NCBI GenBank assembly: GCA_026929865.2 | Contig: CM049418.1 | Span: forward strand, 13,794,001-13,858,000 | Reading direction: 5' to 3' | Length of the DNA: 64,000 bases | Source: Hyperoplus lanceolatus | Taxonomy: Eukaryota > Chordata > Actinopteri > Uranoscopiformes > Ammodytidae | In this document: positions 26,933-40,700 of the stretch, in pieces | How positions within the stretch are numbered: position 1 is the first letter of the stretch | Layout: every line of letters begins with the position of its first letter | The notes under the pieces: model-generated | The model's input: only the letters and a program-made list of their open reading frames with translations | The model's database searches: none | What the model was told of the DNA's origin: nothing | Made by a program: the position numbers and the translations under genes

Positions 26933-27533
26933 AAAAAAAAAAATACAAGACTGTGAACAGCCCGGCGACTGTATTTTCGAATGGTTGAAAATAAATAGAA
27001 AATGTTTACAGGGAATGGTGTTTTGAGACAACATTAACCCGAGCTGTGAGAGTGTCAGCTGCCCTGCTTGCCAGAACACTGTTTCATGTCCCTTCCCGCC
27101 AGAGCAGAACCCACTATGTATTTTCAGGATTGGTCATAAATAGCATGACACCTGTTACATTGCAGGCACCAGAGAACCAAAGAGTGTGGGATGCGGTTTC
27201 TCAGCTCATTACAGGGAAATAAGGTGGCCTTATTGGTGTCACAATGGAGCTCCTTGGAGAGCTCACACCACTCACTGTTTCAAAAGAAAATCTTCAACAG
27301 CTATGCTCGGATAAAGGTCCTTCAAGGTAGAGGAGCGGGTTACTCAGTCCTTGATTTCAATAGAATGTTATAGCCAGGGAGAAGACAGCATTGGTTATCA
27401 GTTGAAATAACCATGGTTGATAGCAAAGTGAAAAAGTAACATAACGCTATAACGAGTGCAAGGTCACACAGAGGAGGTTGAAGGTGGATGAGCAAGACCA
27501 CTTGGAGAAAGTCAGCATCAATCAATTATTGTT

Positions 27534-27609
27534 TGGAGGGTTTGGCAACACCGCGTCAACTATCTCCATCAAGTGGGCTTGTATTTATAGTATGGTTAGC
27601 TACTTTGTG
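27534..27609. repeat. Inverted repeat arm, right
   Basis: ggagggtttggcaacaccgc to tactttgtg, the reverse complement of 26841-26932. The two enclose about 600 bp with no ORF of note; they may be the ends of a non-autonomous element. Confidence 0.7.
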
Positions 27610-29413
27610 AATCTAGCTCAGCTGTGGGTTAAAACATGTATGCCTAACACACTGCCATAGACCAAACCACTTAAATCATAGCAACAATGTGGCGATTGGG
27701 GTTAAAGCTGCAATATTGAAAATGGGCGCTTGAAAGTTCCCAAGCTAATTCTTTTTATAATTGTAAAAAGGCTCTTTTTTTCTTAAGAAGCATGGCATTC
27801 TAGTTGAAGTGTTTAGCCTACTTCTTAATTAAATTTTTCTTTCGAGTTTGCAGCCATTCATTCTGTTCTCAGCGTGTGACATCCACCCACGCACACTCTG
27901 AAAAAAAACCAAGAACAAAAACACCAAGGTCCCAGTGGGGTCTCTATAGGTGCAAATTAATGCGCAGTGCTCCGGCTTAACACTGTTAAAGGTGTGTACA
28001 ACCGGTTTGCTCATTCCGACAGCAGGTGTTATTTGCAGTTGCTATAATGCGACTGAATAATTCATTTTCACATTGGCATGATATATCTTCTACTGTATTT
28101 GGACATGCAATATTGCTTCACACATTTAAAAGAGCAATGCAGGTGTATATATGATAAAACTATATTGTGCATCTATTTGATCCAATTTCTGAGCTGCCAT
28201 TTAGCCAGGGTGTGTTGATAGCGGAATAGGCGGATGCAGAATTAGCAGATAAAACACAACACAAACTGAGTCCACCACTGCAGTCCAGAACAACATCCAC
28301 ATGACTGTAGCTGCTTCCCATGATACCAGCCCCTAGATAACTAAACTACTAATCACCATTCTCAGAGAGCCACTGGGACCTCAGACATGGAGGTGCTGAT
28401 CCACACCGTGCTCAGCCAGCAAACATTGCTCCAGTGCACATCAGTAATCACGGTTGGTTGAAGGCAGAAGGAGCGTGTTGTCATCTAAGAGAAGCTGACA
28501 CATTGTAGTTAAGTGGGCTTGATTCTCTCCAAATCTCAGGGGAAAAGTAGCTTTAGGTGACTCTGTTGTCCACTCTAAATGCACTTTGCCCTTATGCCAT
28601 GAAGACCCAACCACTTGTACAATGTCCCTTGCCTTCTGCACTCCCATAGGAAACATCGGGCTGCACAGTCGAAAGCCTCTTTCCAAACCCCCAATAAAGA
28701 ACATGTCAGCAAATTCTACATTAGTTTTTATGGTAAATGCAGATATAAATAATCTCCACCAGATAGCTCCACAGTCCTCCAAATACCGTTAAACCAAGCA
28801 TCCCTCATGTTAAATACAGCTTTATATTTATCTGTTCCTTTCTGCTCAATGAGAAATATGCAAAACAGAAATAAAGCTGTGATGAACTAGCGCAGTCACA
28901 GCACACAAATCATTATGGCTGCATACTGTGACTCTGAAGTGCACAGTGGCATGACATGACATAGGCTGTGAGGTTAGTCTTATTAGGTGGGAGGGCACCA
29001 GCTGTAGGGGTGTGAGATTGTGTGAGGGGGAATGAATATTTCATCCTATCAGTTGTTTATCTCAGGGCCCTTGCAGTAAATCTTCCAAATGGATGGATGG
29101 TGGTGGGTTGGGAGAATGCACATTGCACTTAACAGGTCATGGTCTTTCACACTTAAATGCACGCTCGCACACACGCACAAAGAGAGAAAGAAAGAGGCCT
29201 GGGCGATCAGAATTGACAAACTAAATCTTTCTCTACTTTTAAGGACATTGGTCCTCATAAAATACAGCACATACACAGACACATAAGCATACTGCAATAG
29301 TGGTGGGTAACCCTTAGTAATCCCCAGCCTTCTTAGTCTTTACCAATCCGCTTTGTCATTCATTCATTTACCTCTCATGCCTTTGAGAGTGTACATTTCA
29401 TTTGTGCGTGTAA

Positions 29414-29414
<1 letters not shown>
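27610..29414. other. Gene-free stretch, no assignable feature
   Basis: The longest frame (113 codons, minus strand, 28441-28782) has no recognisable motif and no splice context. Nothing else stands out. Confidence 0.4.

Positions 29415-29453
<39 letters not shown>
29415..29453. repeat. (GT)n microsatellite
   Basis: About 19 GT units. Confidence 0.95.
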
Positions 29454-29454
<1 letters not shown>

Positions 29455-29757
29455 CCCAGAAGGAATCGACAGCAGCATAGCTGACAGTGATGATAGCCGA
29501 CAGATTATCATTAGCCTTGTGCACGCATGTACACATACATAGGCTAAAGAAATCCACTGTGTAAATGCAGACTCCAAACAGGGAGAGTTCCTTGAGACTA
29601 ACTAGAAGGGGTAAATTTCATTCTCAGTGATTTTTCGGTAGATTTCCCAGTATTTTTGATGGTTTAATCTATTTGAACTGTTATAAAAAAATCACTTGAT
29701 GGATTGAAGTGAAACTGGCTCCCACCATGCTGGGAAGATAAACAACCTGTGTTTGTG

Positions 29758-29761
<4 letters not shown>

Positions 29762-29842
<81 letters not shown>
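29762..29842. repeat. (GT)n microsatellite
   Basis: About 40 GT units, followed by gagtgagtgagtggg. Confidence 0.97.
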
Positions 29843-29844
<2 letters not shown>

Positions 29845-32102
29845 GAGTGAGTGAGTGGGTGGAATAAAATAAAAGTGTCAGGTAGTGTTCCTCTGCACTA
29901 ACAAGTACAGGGCTTATGCACAGTGCAGTGCTTCTATTAAAATGTGTGTTGCATGCACTTCTACATACCTGTACATTCATACATACATATTTGACTTACT
30001 GTACATGTGACCAAACTTGTTCATAAAAATAAAAGCACTATCTAGGCAACATATTAAATGGGTTGTGAAATTGAGAGGGGAACACATTTCCATGACAATG
30101 CAGTCAATAAATCCTTAGATGTCTGTGCAAGATCTCTTGGTGAGCGATTCTATAATTGTTGAAATATTTCAGTTTGGTGGACATCCCCAGAGACACCTCG
30201 CTAGAAAACTACTCTACCAGAAAAAACACATAGTGAAAAACAATAAGCCAACTTAATGGAAAAAATGCTGCAGGTAAGGCAATCGTTGTATATGTTACTC
30301 AAGCTTTTGACTTAGCAAACAGACCATTAGCTAGGTTTGGTGCCCATGCTATGAAAGGCAGTGGGTCAGACCACACTGAAAAGCCTGTTGGGTACATTTT
30401 CACCCAGCCAGCAAATCTCTATAAGCAGTAAGGAAATAGACCGTGACTTGGAAGCCGCAGGGGTTGGAGAAAGTGGGCTGGTGACATGACAATTGCTGGT
30501 CTGAAGCCTCCGTAGTGGCAGCAGGGAAAAGGCAAGGCAGGTGGGGGGAATGAATGGAAAACACTCTTTGCTATAGCTGTAGTTTACTACTGTTGATGTG
30601 TCTTTGAGCAAGGCAAAAGCCCCATTAAGAATACTACACCACAAGAGTTTGCAGAGGTAAGAACAATATATCGATTACGATTTTAGCAAAACAAGAAGCA
30701 GGACTGGCGCTATGGTGCCAACAGAATAAAATGAATTCATAAAAAGTAAAGCAATTGATTGGTTAAAGGTATGCAATGTTGACAAAAGCTGTTATAGACA
30801 ATTGATTGGTAATGGTGTGCAGCTCCCACAAGAATGTGTTAATAAAGGTTGAATGAGAGAATTTTTCAGGTAAATATGAAAAGGAAAGAATCCCAGATTT
30901 TGTGTGTTCAAAGCACTTGTCACGAGTTAAAGGTAAAGCACGTAGAATCCTGAGAGCAACAGACATCTCCTGCCACTGATACTGTATATCTGACAGCAGT
31001 GGAGCCTTTCGTAGAAACCTGAGTCATAATCTGTATCAGAGATTAAAACTGTGCGATGGGCCTTAATCCTTTGCCCAGCGCGCATACACACACTGATGAC
31101 GCCGTAGCAGCATGAAACCCACTTAGGGCAGCTCTTAAGCAAGCCTTAATTGAAAGTATTCCACATATTTAAAAAGGTGGCTGTCGCACTGCAGCTCCAG
31201 ACCAATGTGGCCCTTTTGTAACAGTACTGTACGTTTATCTGGGATCAGGACAAGACGGGTTACATTATTTCAAACTGAGAAACAACAGAGCTCTCTGCTA
31301 CTGTGCTGTGGCGATATACACAGTTTTAAGAGGTACGTGACTTGCATGCATAGCTGTGTTGTGCACAATTTCTTGTTTTATGTTGCAGCATGCATGATTG
31401 ACAAATATCACACGCCTTGAACACAGTTTAGCATATTCATTCTTTGCCAGATATATATTACACTTCTGACCTCTCAGTGACCCCCTCTAACCACTTTCTA
31501 CCTCGACTAGACTGCACAAGCTACTAGCATGTGCGCCTGACCATAACGGGCACCAATAAGTGTACAGCTTCACAAGATGGAGCCCCCCCCCCATCATCAC
31601 CTGACTCCACAGATTAGACGATAGTGAAATTGAGTGCCAGGGTTAAATCGAGTTACAGTCCCGTTTGGCTTGTTTTGCAGCTGGGGCGACTTCTGCCCCG
31701 AGGCTAGGGAGATGGTCGCTCACGAGTAACACCCGCTGTATCTTAAAATAAATCAGAAAAATTGCTGGGAGCCAAAATGGGATTTAATACACATCAGGTG
31801 GGGAACATAACAGAAAAACACAATCTTAAACGTCCAGGCTTCAACACCTGGGCGCCGCCAATTCAGAAATAACAGCATGCCGGCCGAGGTAGTTGTGTCA
31901 TATTAGACTGGATGCCAATTGGCAGTAAGTGACAGCCTTAGGAAGAGGTGTGACCAAAGATTTCACAGTTATATAAGCAGGCAAAATGGCAGCAAATATT
32001 ATTAGTGATCATTTTCAACAGTCAAATCCTAGTTTTTTAGCCATGTGAGCAGCAGTTAGTGACTGTAGGGAGAGTAATGTTGGTCATTCCAGAGGGAAAG
32101 AT

Positions 32103-32310
32103 CTAAACAGCTTCTACATGGATTGTACCACTCCAGGATTTGAATTGTAATAACTTTGGTGATCCCTTTACCAAACTTTTACTTCAGTGCTAATGAGCTA
32201 ATGTCAGTATGCCTATGCTAAACTAAGATGAACATTCCTCATGCTAAACATCAGCATGATAGCATTGCCACTGGAAGCATGTTAGCATTTACCGCAAAGC
32301 AATGCTGTAT
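32103..32310. repeat. Dispersed teleost repeat (gctaaacatcagcatg family)
   Basis: The order of words ttcagtgctaatgagctaat, gctaaactaagatgaaca, gctaaacatcagcatgatag, agcatgttagcattta matches a repeat I remember as common in teleost genomes. No terminal repeats or coding sequence. Confidence 0.55.
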
Positions 32311-35300
32311 CTTAATAACAGATAGCTCAGATAGCTCCTCACGTAGCTGCAGTTTCTGCATCTTGTTTCTCCAATGGGGATCAGCAGTAATTCAATTATC
32401 TTAAACATTAAGGATTGGATGGTAGTTTGAAGACAGAAAAAACAAAAGTCTTTGTTATTAGATCTAAGCATGATTTCCTGCCAAGTGTGTCCCTCCATCC
32501 ACTAACATAATTATAGTATGCACTTTGAAGGACACATTCTAAGATTTATTTGATACTTGATGTATTTTTTTTTTTTTTAATAGCAGCAAAGGATTAGACC
32601 CAGCTTTTGAGATTGGGAGGATTATACATGTTTTTATCCCTACTCTTCTACCTGACTTAACAACAAAAAATATTAAATATATATTTTAATGTCTGTCTGA
32701 TTGATTGACTGATTTTCTATTGATTGTAAGACTTTGCAAGGCCTTAATTTGAACCAACTTTTCTGAAGAACTTGTATTACTTTTATTTGTATCACCTTTG
32801 ACATAGCGGATTTGTGCCTATTTAAATCTACCTGTCGTGTCTGTGTATCCACTGCATGGATTCATATGGTTCATAATTGCTGGAAAAGCTTGATCGCTCC
32901 CTTCTCCTTGTTATTTTGTCATATTTCATATCATCCAGTAAGTTATTTACTTTCTTTTTCATTAAAGTGCAGTTAATTATGGAAAGAGCTATGGCAGAAC
33001 AGGCATTCCCTTCAAAGATTTAGTGGATAGTTGGAGATATAAGCTTGTGGTATTTGCCGGCTGTGGCAGCATATGTGAAATCCCACTGCACTGGAGAGGG
33101 TGGGCATAATTCATATGAGTGGACTCCAGACCTGGTAGCCCTATTGATTTCTTCAGATGATAATTCATAGGCATAATTGCCTTTCGTGATGAAATCAGTT
33201 GATGGTCCATCAGCCCAGGGCTATCTGTCTCCCAGTCCGTCTGTCTCTTTATCTCATATAAAGGCATCTCAGAGCCAAGTATTTTTACCCAATCACTACT
33301 GTTACAATCTGAGAAAACAAAATAATAATAAAAATATAGTGATTTATATTCAATAATATCCCGTTGACATGACAGTAAAATGAAGGGGTACGTGGTTTCA
33401 GCTGTCGGGGATTGTGAAAAAAAAATTGGAAACCACTACTCTACAGTATCCTTAGAGTGCAGTTGCACAGCTGCAACAGTGAATGGCTCATCTAGATTAG
33501 ATAAGTGTGTGCAGTGAGTAGGAGAGAAAAAAAGAGAAAATTACACAGTAAATCTTGCATGTGTCAGAATAAGTTGGTGGTTGGTTATATATAAGACAAG
33601 GCTAATGCCACAAAGTCGGTATCCTTTATTTGATAAAGTTATCAATTTGATGTTGCTATTACTTTAGAAGATAGATAAAAAGAATGTATTCATCCACCAA
33701 GGCCCGAAGGGGATGAATACAAACACAGTTTGACAGCACTACACCACTATAATGGTAACATGTTGAAATTGAAATTAAACTTCTATTACTCACTTGAATC
33801 CCCTCTGGTGTTCACAGATTCCTTACAATAACACAAAAGGGTGTTATCAACAATGTGTGCTCAAACTCACTCTGATTCAAGCAGCATCGCTAGAGGAACA
33901 CTTTGCTACTACTGCGGCTGCTGCTACTCAAAAAGAAGAAACAGGTTTATGAATGAAACTGCTTCAGTTTCTGTAAAATCAATCTAATAACTATGAGGCA
34001 AGACCTAGGAGAATATCTCTGAAGGTCGAGTTGAATATACTGTAACTGGAAAGCAGAGAGAACATAAGTCTCCAAAGATTTTCAAACGTGTGTCTCTTGC
34101 CAGATAGAAATCAAGCCCATGAACTTTTTTCTCACAAAGAAAGTGTCGAAACAAAAGGCTCTGTGGTTTATCAAATGTACTGCGCTCTCCGTTTACGGCA
34201 GAATGCCCAGCTCATAGCAGGATCCACAAATCTTGGCAATCAGTAAAATGAAGCTCTCTTGCTCAAACATTTTTTCTTGGTACCAGGCAGAGCGGAATCA
34301 CGGAATCTTGAAGCTCAGTGATGGCAATGACAATCGTCGCTGCGAGGGATTTGACCTTGGGACATTCTCAACGTTGATCAGTGGACAAGATGGTGCATCT
34401 AATTAATATAAGGACTGTAACTGGTTTCAACCAGGTTGTGGGGAATATATTTGCAATAAAATAAAACAAAAAATAGTAAGATAAAGTCCATGATTGTCAC
34501 AAAATGATTGGATGACCAAAACTTCATTTAAACAGCCATCGTTGTAGGTTAATATGGACCTAATGGGTTGTATAGTAAAAACATCGAAATCTCAAATAAC
34601 ATAGAAGAAATCATACCAGCTTTGGTTGGGGGTTCAAACACACAAGAAGATGCAGAAACTGCAGTTATTCAAACATAATACCAATAGGGGCACTATGTTT
34701 TGGCTAATGGGTAATAATAACTTTGGCCAATCATTATGGTATGGTAACAGTTGAGGAAACGTGTTCATGGTAAGCGTTAAGCAACTAAAAGACAGTAGGG
34801 GAAAGAGAATTCACAAGGACTATTACAGTTAAACCTCATGCATTTCAAACAATGTCTTGCTGTATTCTATCCATGCACACAAGATGTAGATTCAACTGCT
34901 TATGTTAAGCTTAATTAAATCTTGAGGACATGTACTCCCTCAAAGGCAGGAGCTGGAAGCAGAAACATCTGGCAGCAAATACCAACTTATTTTCTTTCTT
35001 TTTTTTTTTTTAGAAAATGAACATTTCTTTGTTGCACTTCCAACCTCCTTTGGCGGGTTGCGTAACTCCAAATGTCCTTCTGCCTGGTTACAAAAGCAAT
35101 GCCCCAATACCAGAGACCCAGCCTGACTAAAAAAAACTTAACACAAATAAACTCCCATAGTATCTGCTAGGCAGTAATATTAAGAAACCCATTGGAATGT
35201 AATATAGTGAGTGTTACAAAGACCTGGATAAACAAACAGAAATACATGTTGGCTATTATGGAATTCCTCCAATTACAGACAATATCCAACAACATCTATT

Positions 35301-36351
35301 TCTTCGCAAGGGAAAGTATGATGATTTTCTGAGCTTCAAGAACAATTTACAAAATTGAAAGAAACTTGGAAGTTGTTGATATTATGATAAGCCAATTGTC
35401 TCAAAGCCACTGTTGTTTTTCATTTTCTTGTTAAAATCTTGTCCAACTCTTCTTGGCCAATGTAACAGGATCTTTCTGCATACAATGACATAAAGTGAGG
35501 ATGATAAAAAATATGATGTAAAAAAGAAGTGAAAAGTATCAGTGTTGTAGTACTACTAATGCTCTCATTTCTGGCTACAATGGGGTTTATCTTTAGCTCA
35601 GTAATTGGGTAGATAGCCTGGATCCTTGAAGGCTTACTTCAGTGTGATTGTGCTGTGGTTACCTAAGCTAATGAGCGGTAAAACAAGCAGCAAGTAACCA
35701 CCTCTCAGATTGCCCTGTTTATTTTTGTGTGTGTCTTACATTACAAAATATATAATAAAAATGCTCTCCCTACAGCACTCCTGCATAGTTGAAAGCAATA
35801 TTCCTCTTCACGGGAGCCATTTCAGTGATGGTGTCGCTTGGGTGTTATTGTAAACATGTGCTAGTGTTCCAGGCATATGGCTGTACACTGTATGGAGATA
35901 ACAACCCTCACTGAATGTTACCTTCCATTAGAAGAAATCAATGATCTCAGGACTACTTAGGTGTTTAATTATCGTACACTATACAATGGCACTGAAAGCA
36001 CTGCTTTCAAACCGAGTGTGATATAAGAGACAGCACTTCTTTTTCCCAACCTCTCTGCCTTTTGAAGGGATTAACCCAGCAGTTGGCAAGAATTGTAGGT
36101 TCATGTCTCTCTGATGACCCTAATTAAAAGAGTTATCAAGGATATTACAGAAACATAACAATGATGATGTGCCAGTGGACCAAAAAACACTGGTATAATT
36201 AGTGTACCCGCTCTTAAACTTGTATTATTAAAGACTCTTTTAAGGGGAAGGTCCAACCCCTTTCTCTGAGAAACTTCAGACAAACTTCAAAATGTACTTG
36301 ACCAACTTATATATAGCACAACTGACATTTCAATACTATTTATTTCACAAA
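32311..36351. other. Gene-free stretch, no assignable feature
   Basis: AT-rich, mostly unique-looking sequence. A hAT-end-like ttggaaaccactactct occurs near 33427-33443 without a partner end. No exon or RNA gene could be supported. Confidence 0.4.
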
Positions 36352-36600
36352 CTACTACCTACTTCCACTCAATTTTTATTTCCCTTCAGTAGTCAGTCAG
36401 TTGTAGTCAGAAGCCGGCGCATGACGTCACAAACAAACGTTATGTGATTGGTTGGCAGATCCAGAGTGGCACTGGGCAGATCCAATAGTTTTAAACTACA
36501 ACAGACACCCGCCTTTAAGTGAGTTAACGTTTGTCAATTGAGCGTTTCCAGACCTTCTGTACAAATGAAATTAAGTATGATGGTCTGGTAGGACCAGGCT
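36352..36600. mobile_element. hAT-like element (CTAGC...CCAGGCTA family), copy 3, inverted and internally deleted
   Basis: Read in reverse it starts tagcctggtcctaccagacc and carries ggtctggaaacgct, agtttaaaactattggatct and agtagtcagtc ... ggaagtag. It keeps both outer parts but lacks the middle, and its far terminus is worn. Confidence 0.75.
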
Positions 36601-37084
36601 AAATGGTTACCATGCAAGCCATTCAATCCATACAGTATATCACCAGATCAATTCCAGCCTGTGACCTTTGTTGCATGTCAGTCCCCTACCATCTCCATTT
36701 CAACTCTGAACTGATCTATCAAATAAAATGTGAAAAACACCCAACACATATATCTTTAAAAAGAACAAACTCCATTTATTATTCTGTAATCAACATTGCC
36801 ACTTCATCACTTCCTTACACCCTAAACTGACACTCATCTCTGTCTACATCAAGTGACACTTCCAGGCCAGTGTATCGCCTCCACTCTAGCTGACATCTCA
36901 GCTCTTTTCAACACTATCACTTCAATCTCACCCAGTGCTATAAACATTCAATGACACTTCAGCTTCATTTAGTGTTGCCACATAAAACAAACTGCTTCCA
37001 GCACTTCCATTTTAACCACTAGCTCAACTTGTTTTCAGCATCCATATGTCAACATTTGTTTTCAAATGAGACTTAAAAGAAGAC

Positions 37085-37700
37085 GCTGACTCAGACAGTC
37101 TGATTTTCCTCAAGCAGGGCATTCCAGAGCCTCGGGGCCCTGCAGGCTAAAGGCTTGGGTTGCGTTCCGAATCGCATACTCTTTCTTTTTTCTATTCTAC
37201 ATACTACATCCGACGATAAAAATAATCTAGTTAGGATGCAGTAGGCATACTATTGGGACATACTTTACTCTCTTATTTCATCATAACATTGCGCCTTGAT
37301 CTTGCCTCTTGCTTTTATATCCGTCGCATCCCTGTTTGTTTTCATATGGAGGCTTCGTCGATGTGACGTCACTTCACGTGCACACTGGATTGTGGGTCAG
37401 AATTGCCCAAATAGGATGCAGTTTTCAACACTAACAATCTTGGCCGCATGATGTAGGACATCCGGGTACTTCTATCCATCCTAAATCTGGCCACAAGAAT
37501 CGGGACATCCTAAATCTTCTTTCTACATACTATATAGTAGAAAGTATGCGATTCGGAACACAACCTCCGTCTCTGTCTTGTGAAGGAGGCGGGGTTATCT
37601 ACTGTAAGGAAGATCTGAATAAATCAATTCTAAAAACAATCAGGGAGCCAGTGTAGGGAAGCTGCAGATTGCACCATGAGGCTTATAATGCATAGGAAGT
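37085..37700 (+). mobile_element. Probable LINE 3'-end fragment interrupted by a MITE
   Basis: Words gggcattccagagcctcggg and aaacaatcagggagccagtg resemble the antisense of L2-like ORF2 ends (compare ggccagtg/agccagtg in the copy at 23.5 kb). The MITE at 37158-37565 splits it; joining the flanks restores a plausible aaaggcttggcctcc sequence. Too decayed to translate, so strand is nominal. Confidence 0.35.
37158..37565. mobile_element. MITE with GGTTGCGTTCCGAATCGCAT termini
   Basis: The left end and the right end (atgcgattcggaacacaacc) are inverted copies with a single mismatch over about 23 bp. The 408-bp interior is non-coding. A target duplication is not clear. Confidence 0.8.
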
Positions 37701-40700
37701 GCAAGGTCTCTATTAGTCTCTACTATTGCAAAGTAGATCAACCAACACAGGGTAAGTCAGCTTGTCTGTGTGCTGGTTTTATCCTCCATCACTGCTTTTA
37801 TTTTAGTTGTGCTTAACATTCTGTAAAGCAAATGGTAGACTTCATCTCTCAAAAGTGTTGTATCAATAAGGTTTATTATCACAGTATTTTATGTTACTAT
37901 GAACTGTGTCCCTGCTTCACTGTCACCCTCTTCACTGTCTTCACTGCACAAAGCCCCATCTGAATCACAATCACTTCATTTGCAAAGTAAATAAACAAAA
38001 TAGCTAATTGTCTCGGGGGCATAAGGTGCAAAACATGCAATATCTCAAGAGCACTGACACCCAGGATGGAAGGAGGAGAGTAATTCCTCTGAAAAAGGTT
38101 TCTGGAACTACTGCACAAGCCTGCAAGAAACAATGTTTTGGGTCTTGACCCTGATATCTTGTTAAGCTCTACAGTCAATAGAATGTGTTCACGGAAAAAG
38201 AGCTTAGTTTCAATTTCCTCGTCTGGGAAAAATTATTTTGATAAAGATGCACAACTGAGATCAAGAAAGGCTTAACAAGCGTTCCGTTATCTCTGACAAT
38301 GAGGGCCGGAACAGAGAATGTATAGATATATTGAATTCTCAGATGCAGGCTTTACCCAGACTCCAGAAATACTCAATCCATGGTAAGGGCGATACACTCT
38401 CCTTGAAAGAAATAAACATTTGTATTTCTGTCGGCAGGATATGTCCGAAGGATTTATGCGGTACCCCTTTTCGTTTCGGTGTCCTGTTTACCGCAACAGT
38501 GCACACCCCTCACAACCTGAAATGAAAGCATGGCTCTATATATGGCCAGGCATATTCACTGCCAATCAAACTGACTAGGGGACCAAATTCAGATTCTTGG
38601 ATGGTGCAACTTTGGAAATGCATTTCCAACTATCCAGGTATTGATATGAATCATATTTCATGATATGATATGAATGTCATATCATGAAATAGACCCACTA
38701 GAAAAAAAAAATAAAAATAGATGCGTTTTTCATTTTAAATGGGACTTGGCCTCACCTGTGTGGCAAAAGCAGTTCTGGGGTCTGTAGTGCCACTTGGTGG
38801 CCAAGTTTGTAAGCAACTACACCACTTACTGATAGTGTCTTCTTTGGCAAATATTTTTTAACAACATAATATAATAATAATTGCTTGCTTTTAAAGCACT
38901 CAGTATGTTGAAGTAGCATGATTACTTATTAGTTGGTGTCCTTTGGAGCTCAATGAAATTCACAGATAAATGGACATGCAGACAAACTATCAAGTGCTTG
39001 GGTATAAGGACTTCTGCCCGTTGGTTTTACAATTTTCAATCCTCCTGTTTGCCGTCATCTGTAGAAAACATCAAGCAATGATCTAAGGTCAAGGTTCTTG
39101 GATATATTTTCCCCACACATTTAAAAGGTAAGCTTTCAAAAAAGTGCTTTCAGTGAAAGTTAAGTCATACGCCCTACTGACTCACAAAGGGAACAAGATA
39201 TTTGTATTGACTTAATTGGTCAGGGTGAACATTAACCTTCAACTGAGGCTATACAGTATATCCTCCTGGCATAGCTCTGTCCTACACTACTTTTATAGAG
39301 CTAATCTGGGCTATGTTGAATGTTTTTCAAGAAATTGAATTAAACATTTGAAGTGGTCCCCCCTTCCTCTGAAGACAATCTCTCCTAGATGTCTGAGCGG
39401 AGAATTTATTCCATCAAATCTCTGCTTCTGCCTTTAGGCCATGAAAGCAGAATATTCTAATGCGACGGCAGGGGGAAATATTTCCTTGATGAAAGATGGA
39501 GATTGGTTAAAATGCCCAATCCATTGTGAATAGCAAAGGCACATTGCCTGGTTTGAGCTGAGCCCAACCAGATAAAGAGTAGGGCTTTGTCATTAATTCA
39601 AGCAACTCAGAATCCTTTGGAACTAAACATCCCCAATGCATTTGCTATTAGGAAGTTTTTGCAGCTTTTACTTAATTGACAGTCTGATACCATTTGCACA
39701 CACACCACTCAGAATTGACTCAGAATACAGCAATTATGCATCGCTTCAGGCTATGTCAGGGGGTCGCAGAACACTGACATTTCACAATACGACATATTAA
39801 ACATTGCAAAAGTGCAATAAAGGTTATTACGTGCAATTTAAGCAGAAAGTGTGCACAAAAAAGACTGAGCTACGATGGTTAAAAAGGAGCAATTTGTTCC
39901 AAAGGAAAAGTTTGGATTTCTTTGGAACATTAAGTATAATCAACAGTGAAAATGGAAATGCCATTTAAAAAGGCCAACAGCAAGTCATTCAGATATTTAC
40001 CTTTAGATTAAAAAAGTAATCACTTGAGCTGAAGCGCATCAAACAAAGAAGATCCAAGTGCCTCCACATTGCTATCTCCAAGGGGACTGCTTTATACAGA
40101 TACATGAAAGAAAGAAAAAATATGGACAAGTAGCATCTCTGGCATTTCGAATGATACTTATTAAAAGGCTTTTCTAAATGATAATTGTGATGAGACTGAC
40201 TGCATTGACACCATACGGCTGAGGTTTTGGCTTTATTTGCTTCAGGTTTTAGAATTAGGAAATGGTGTAAAGCAGCAGCAATAACGTGAACTAAAGAATC
40301 AGTCCACCTGATTTTGCTTCTCTGATCTGCTTCCATTGTAAGCCTGCCTAGTGTGGGTTGAGGCCAGCCCGCAGACATTGTCTGTATTGCATCGTCTCAG
40401 CTGTTCCTCCCACTCAAAATGCACTCACTTTTGACAGAAGTAGTAGCAGAATGCAACCGCTAATCTAGACCGGCCTTTCAGTGACAAGACACAGGACAGA
40501 CTCAACATTTGCATGACCCTTAAGAAGGAGCTCAGAAATGGCAAGTGAAGATGTCAGGGTCATTATTCATATTATCCTTATCTGTCGCTTCCACTGTGCC
40601 AGACACACTCACTCCTCTGCCAATGACGCGAATAAAGCTGTCAAGTCAAAATTATTTAAAAAGAAAATAATTTGAAAAACAGGCTATAATTCTTCTAAAG

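Noticed and set aside
28441..28782. 113-codon minus-strand ORF
   Set aside because: No recognisable motif, no splice context, and length is within chance expectation for this composition.
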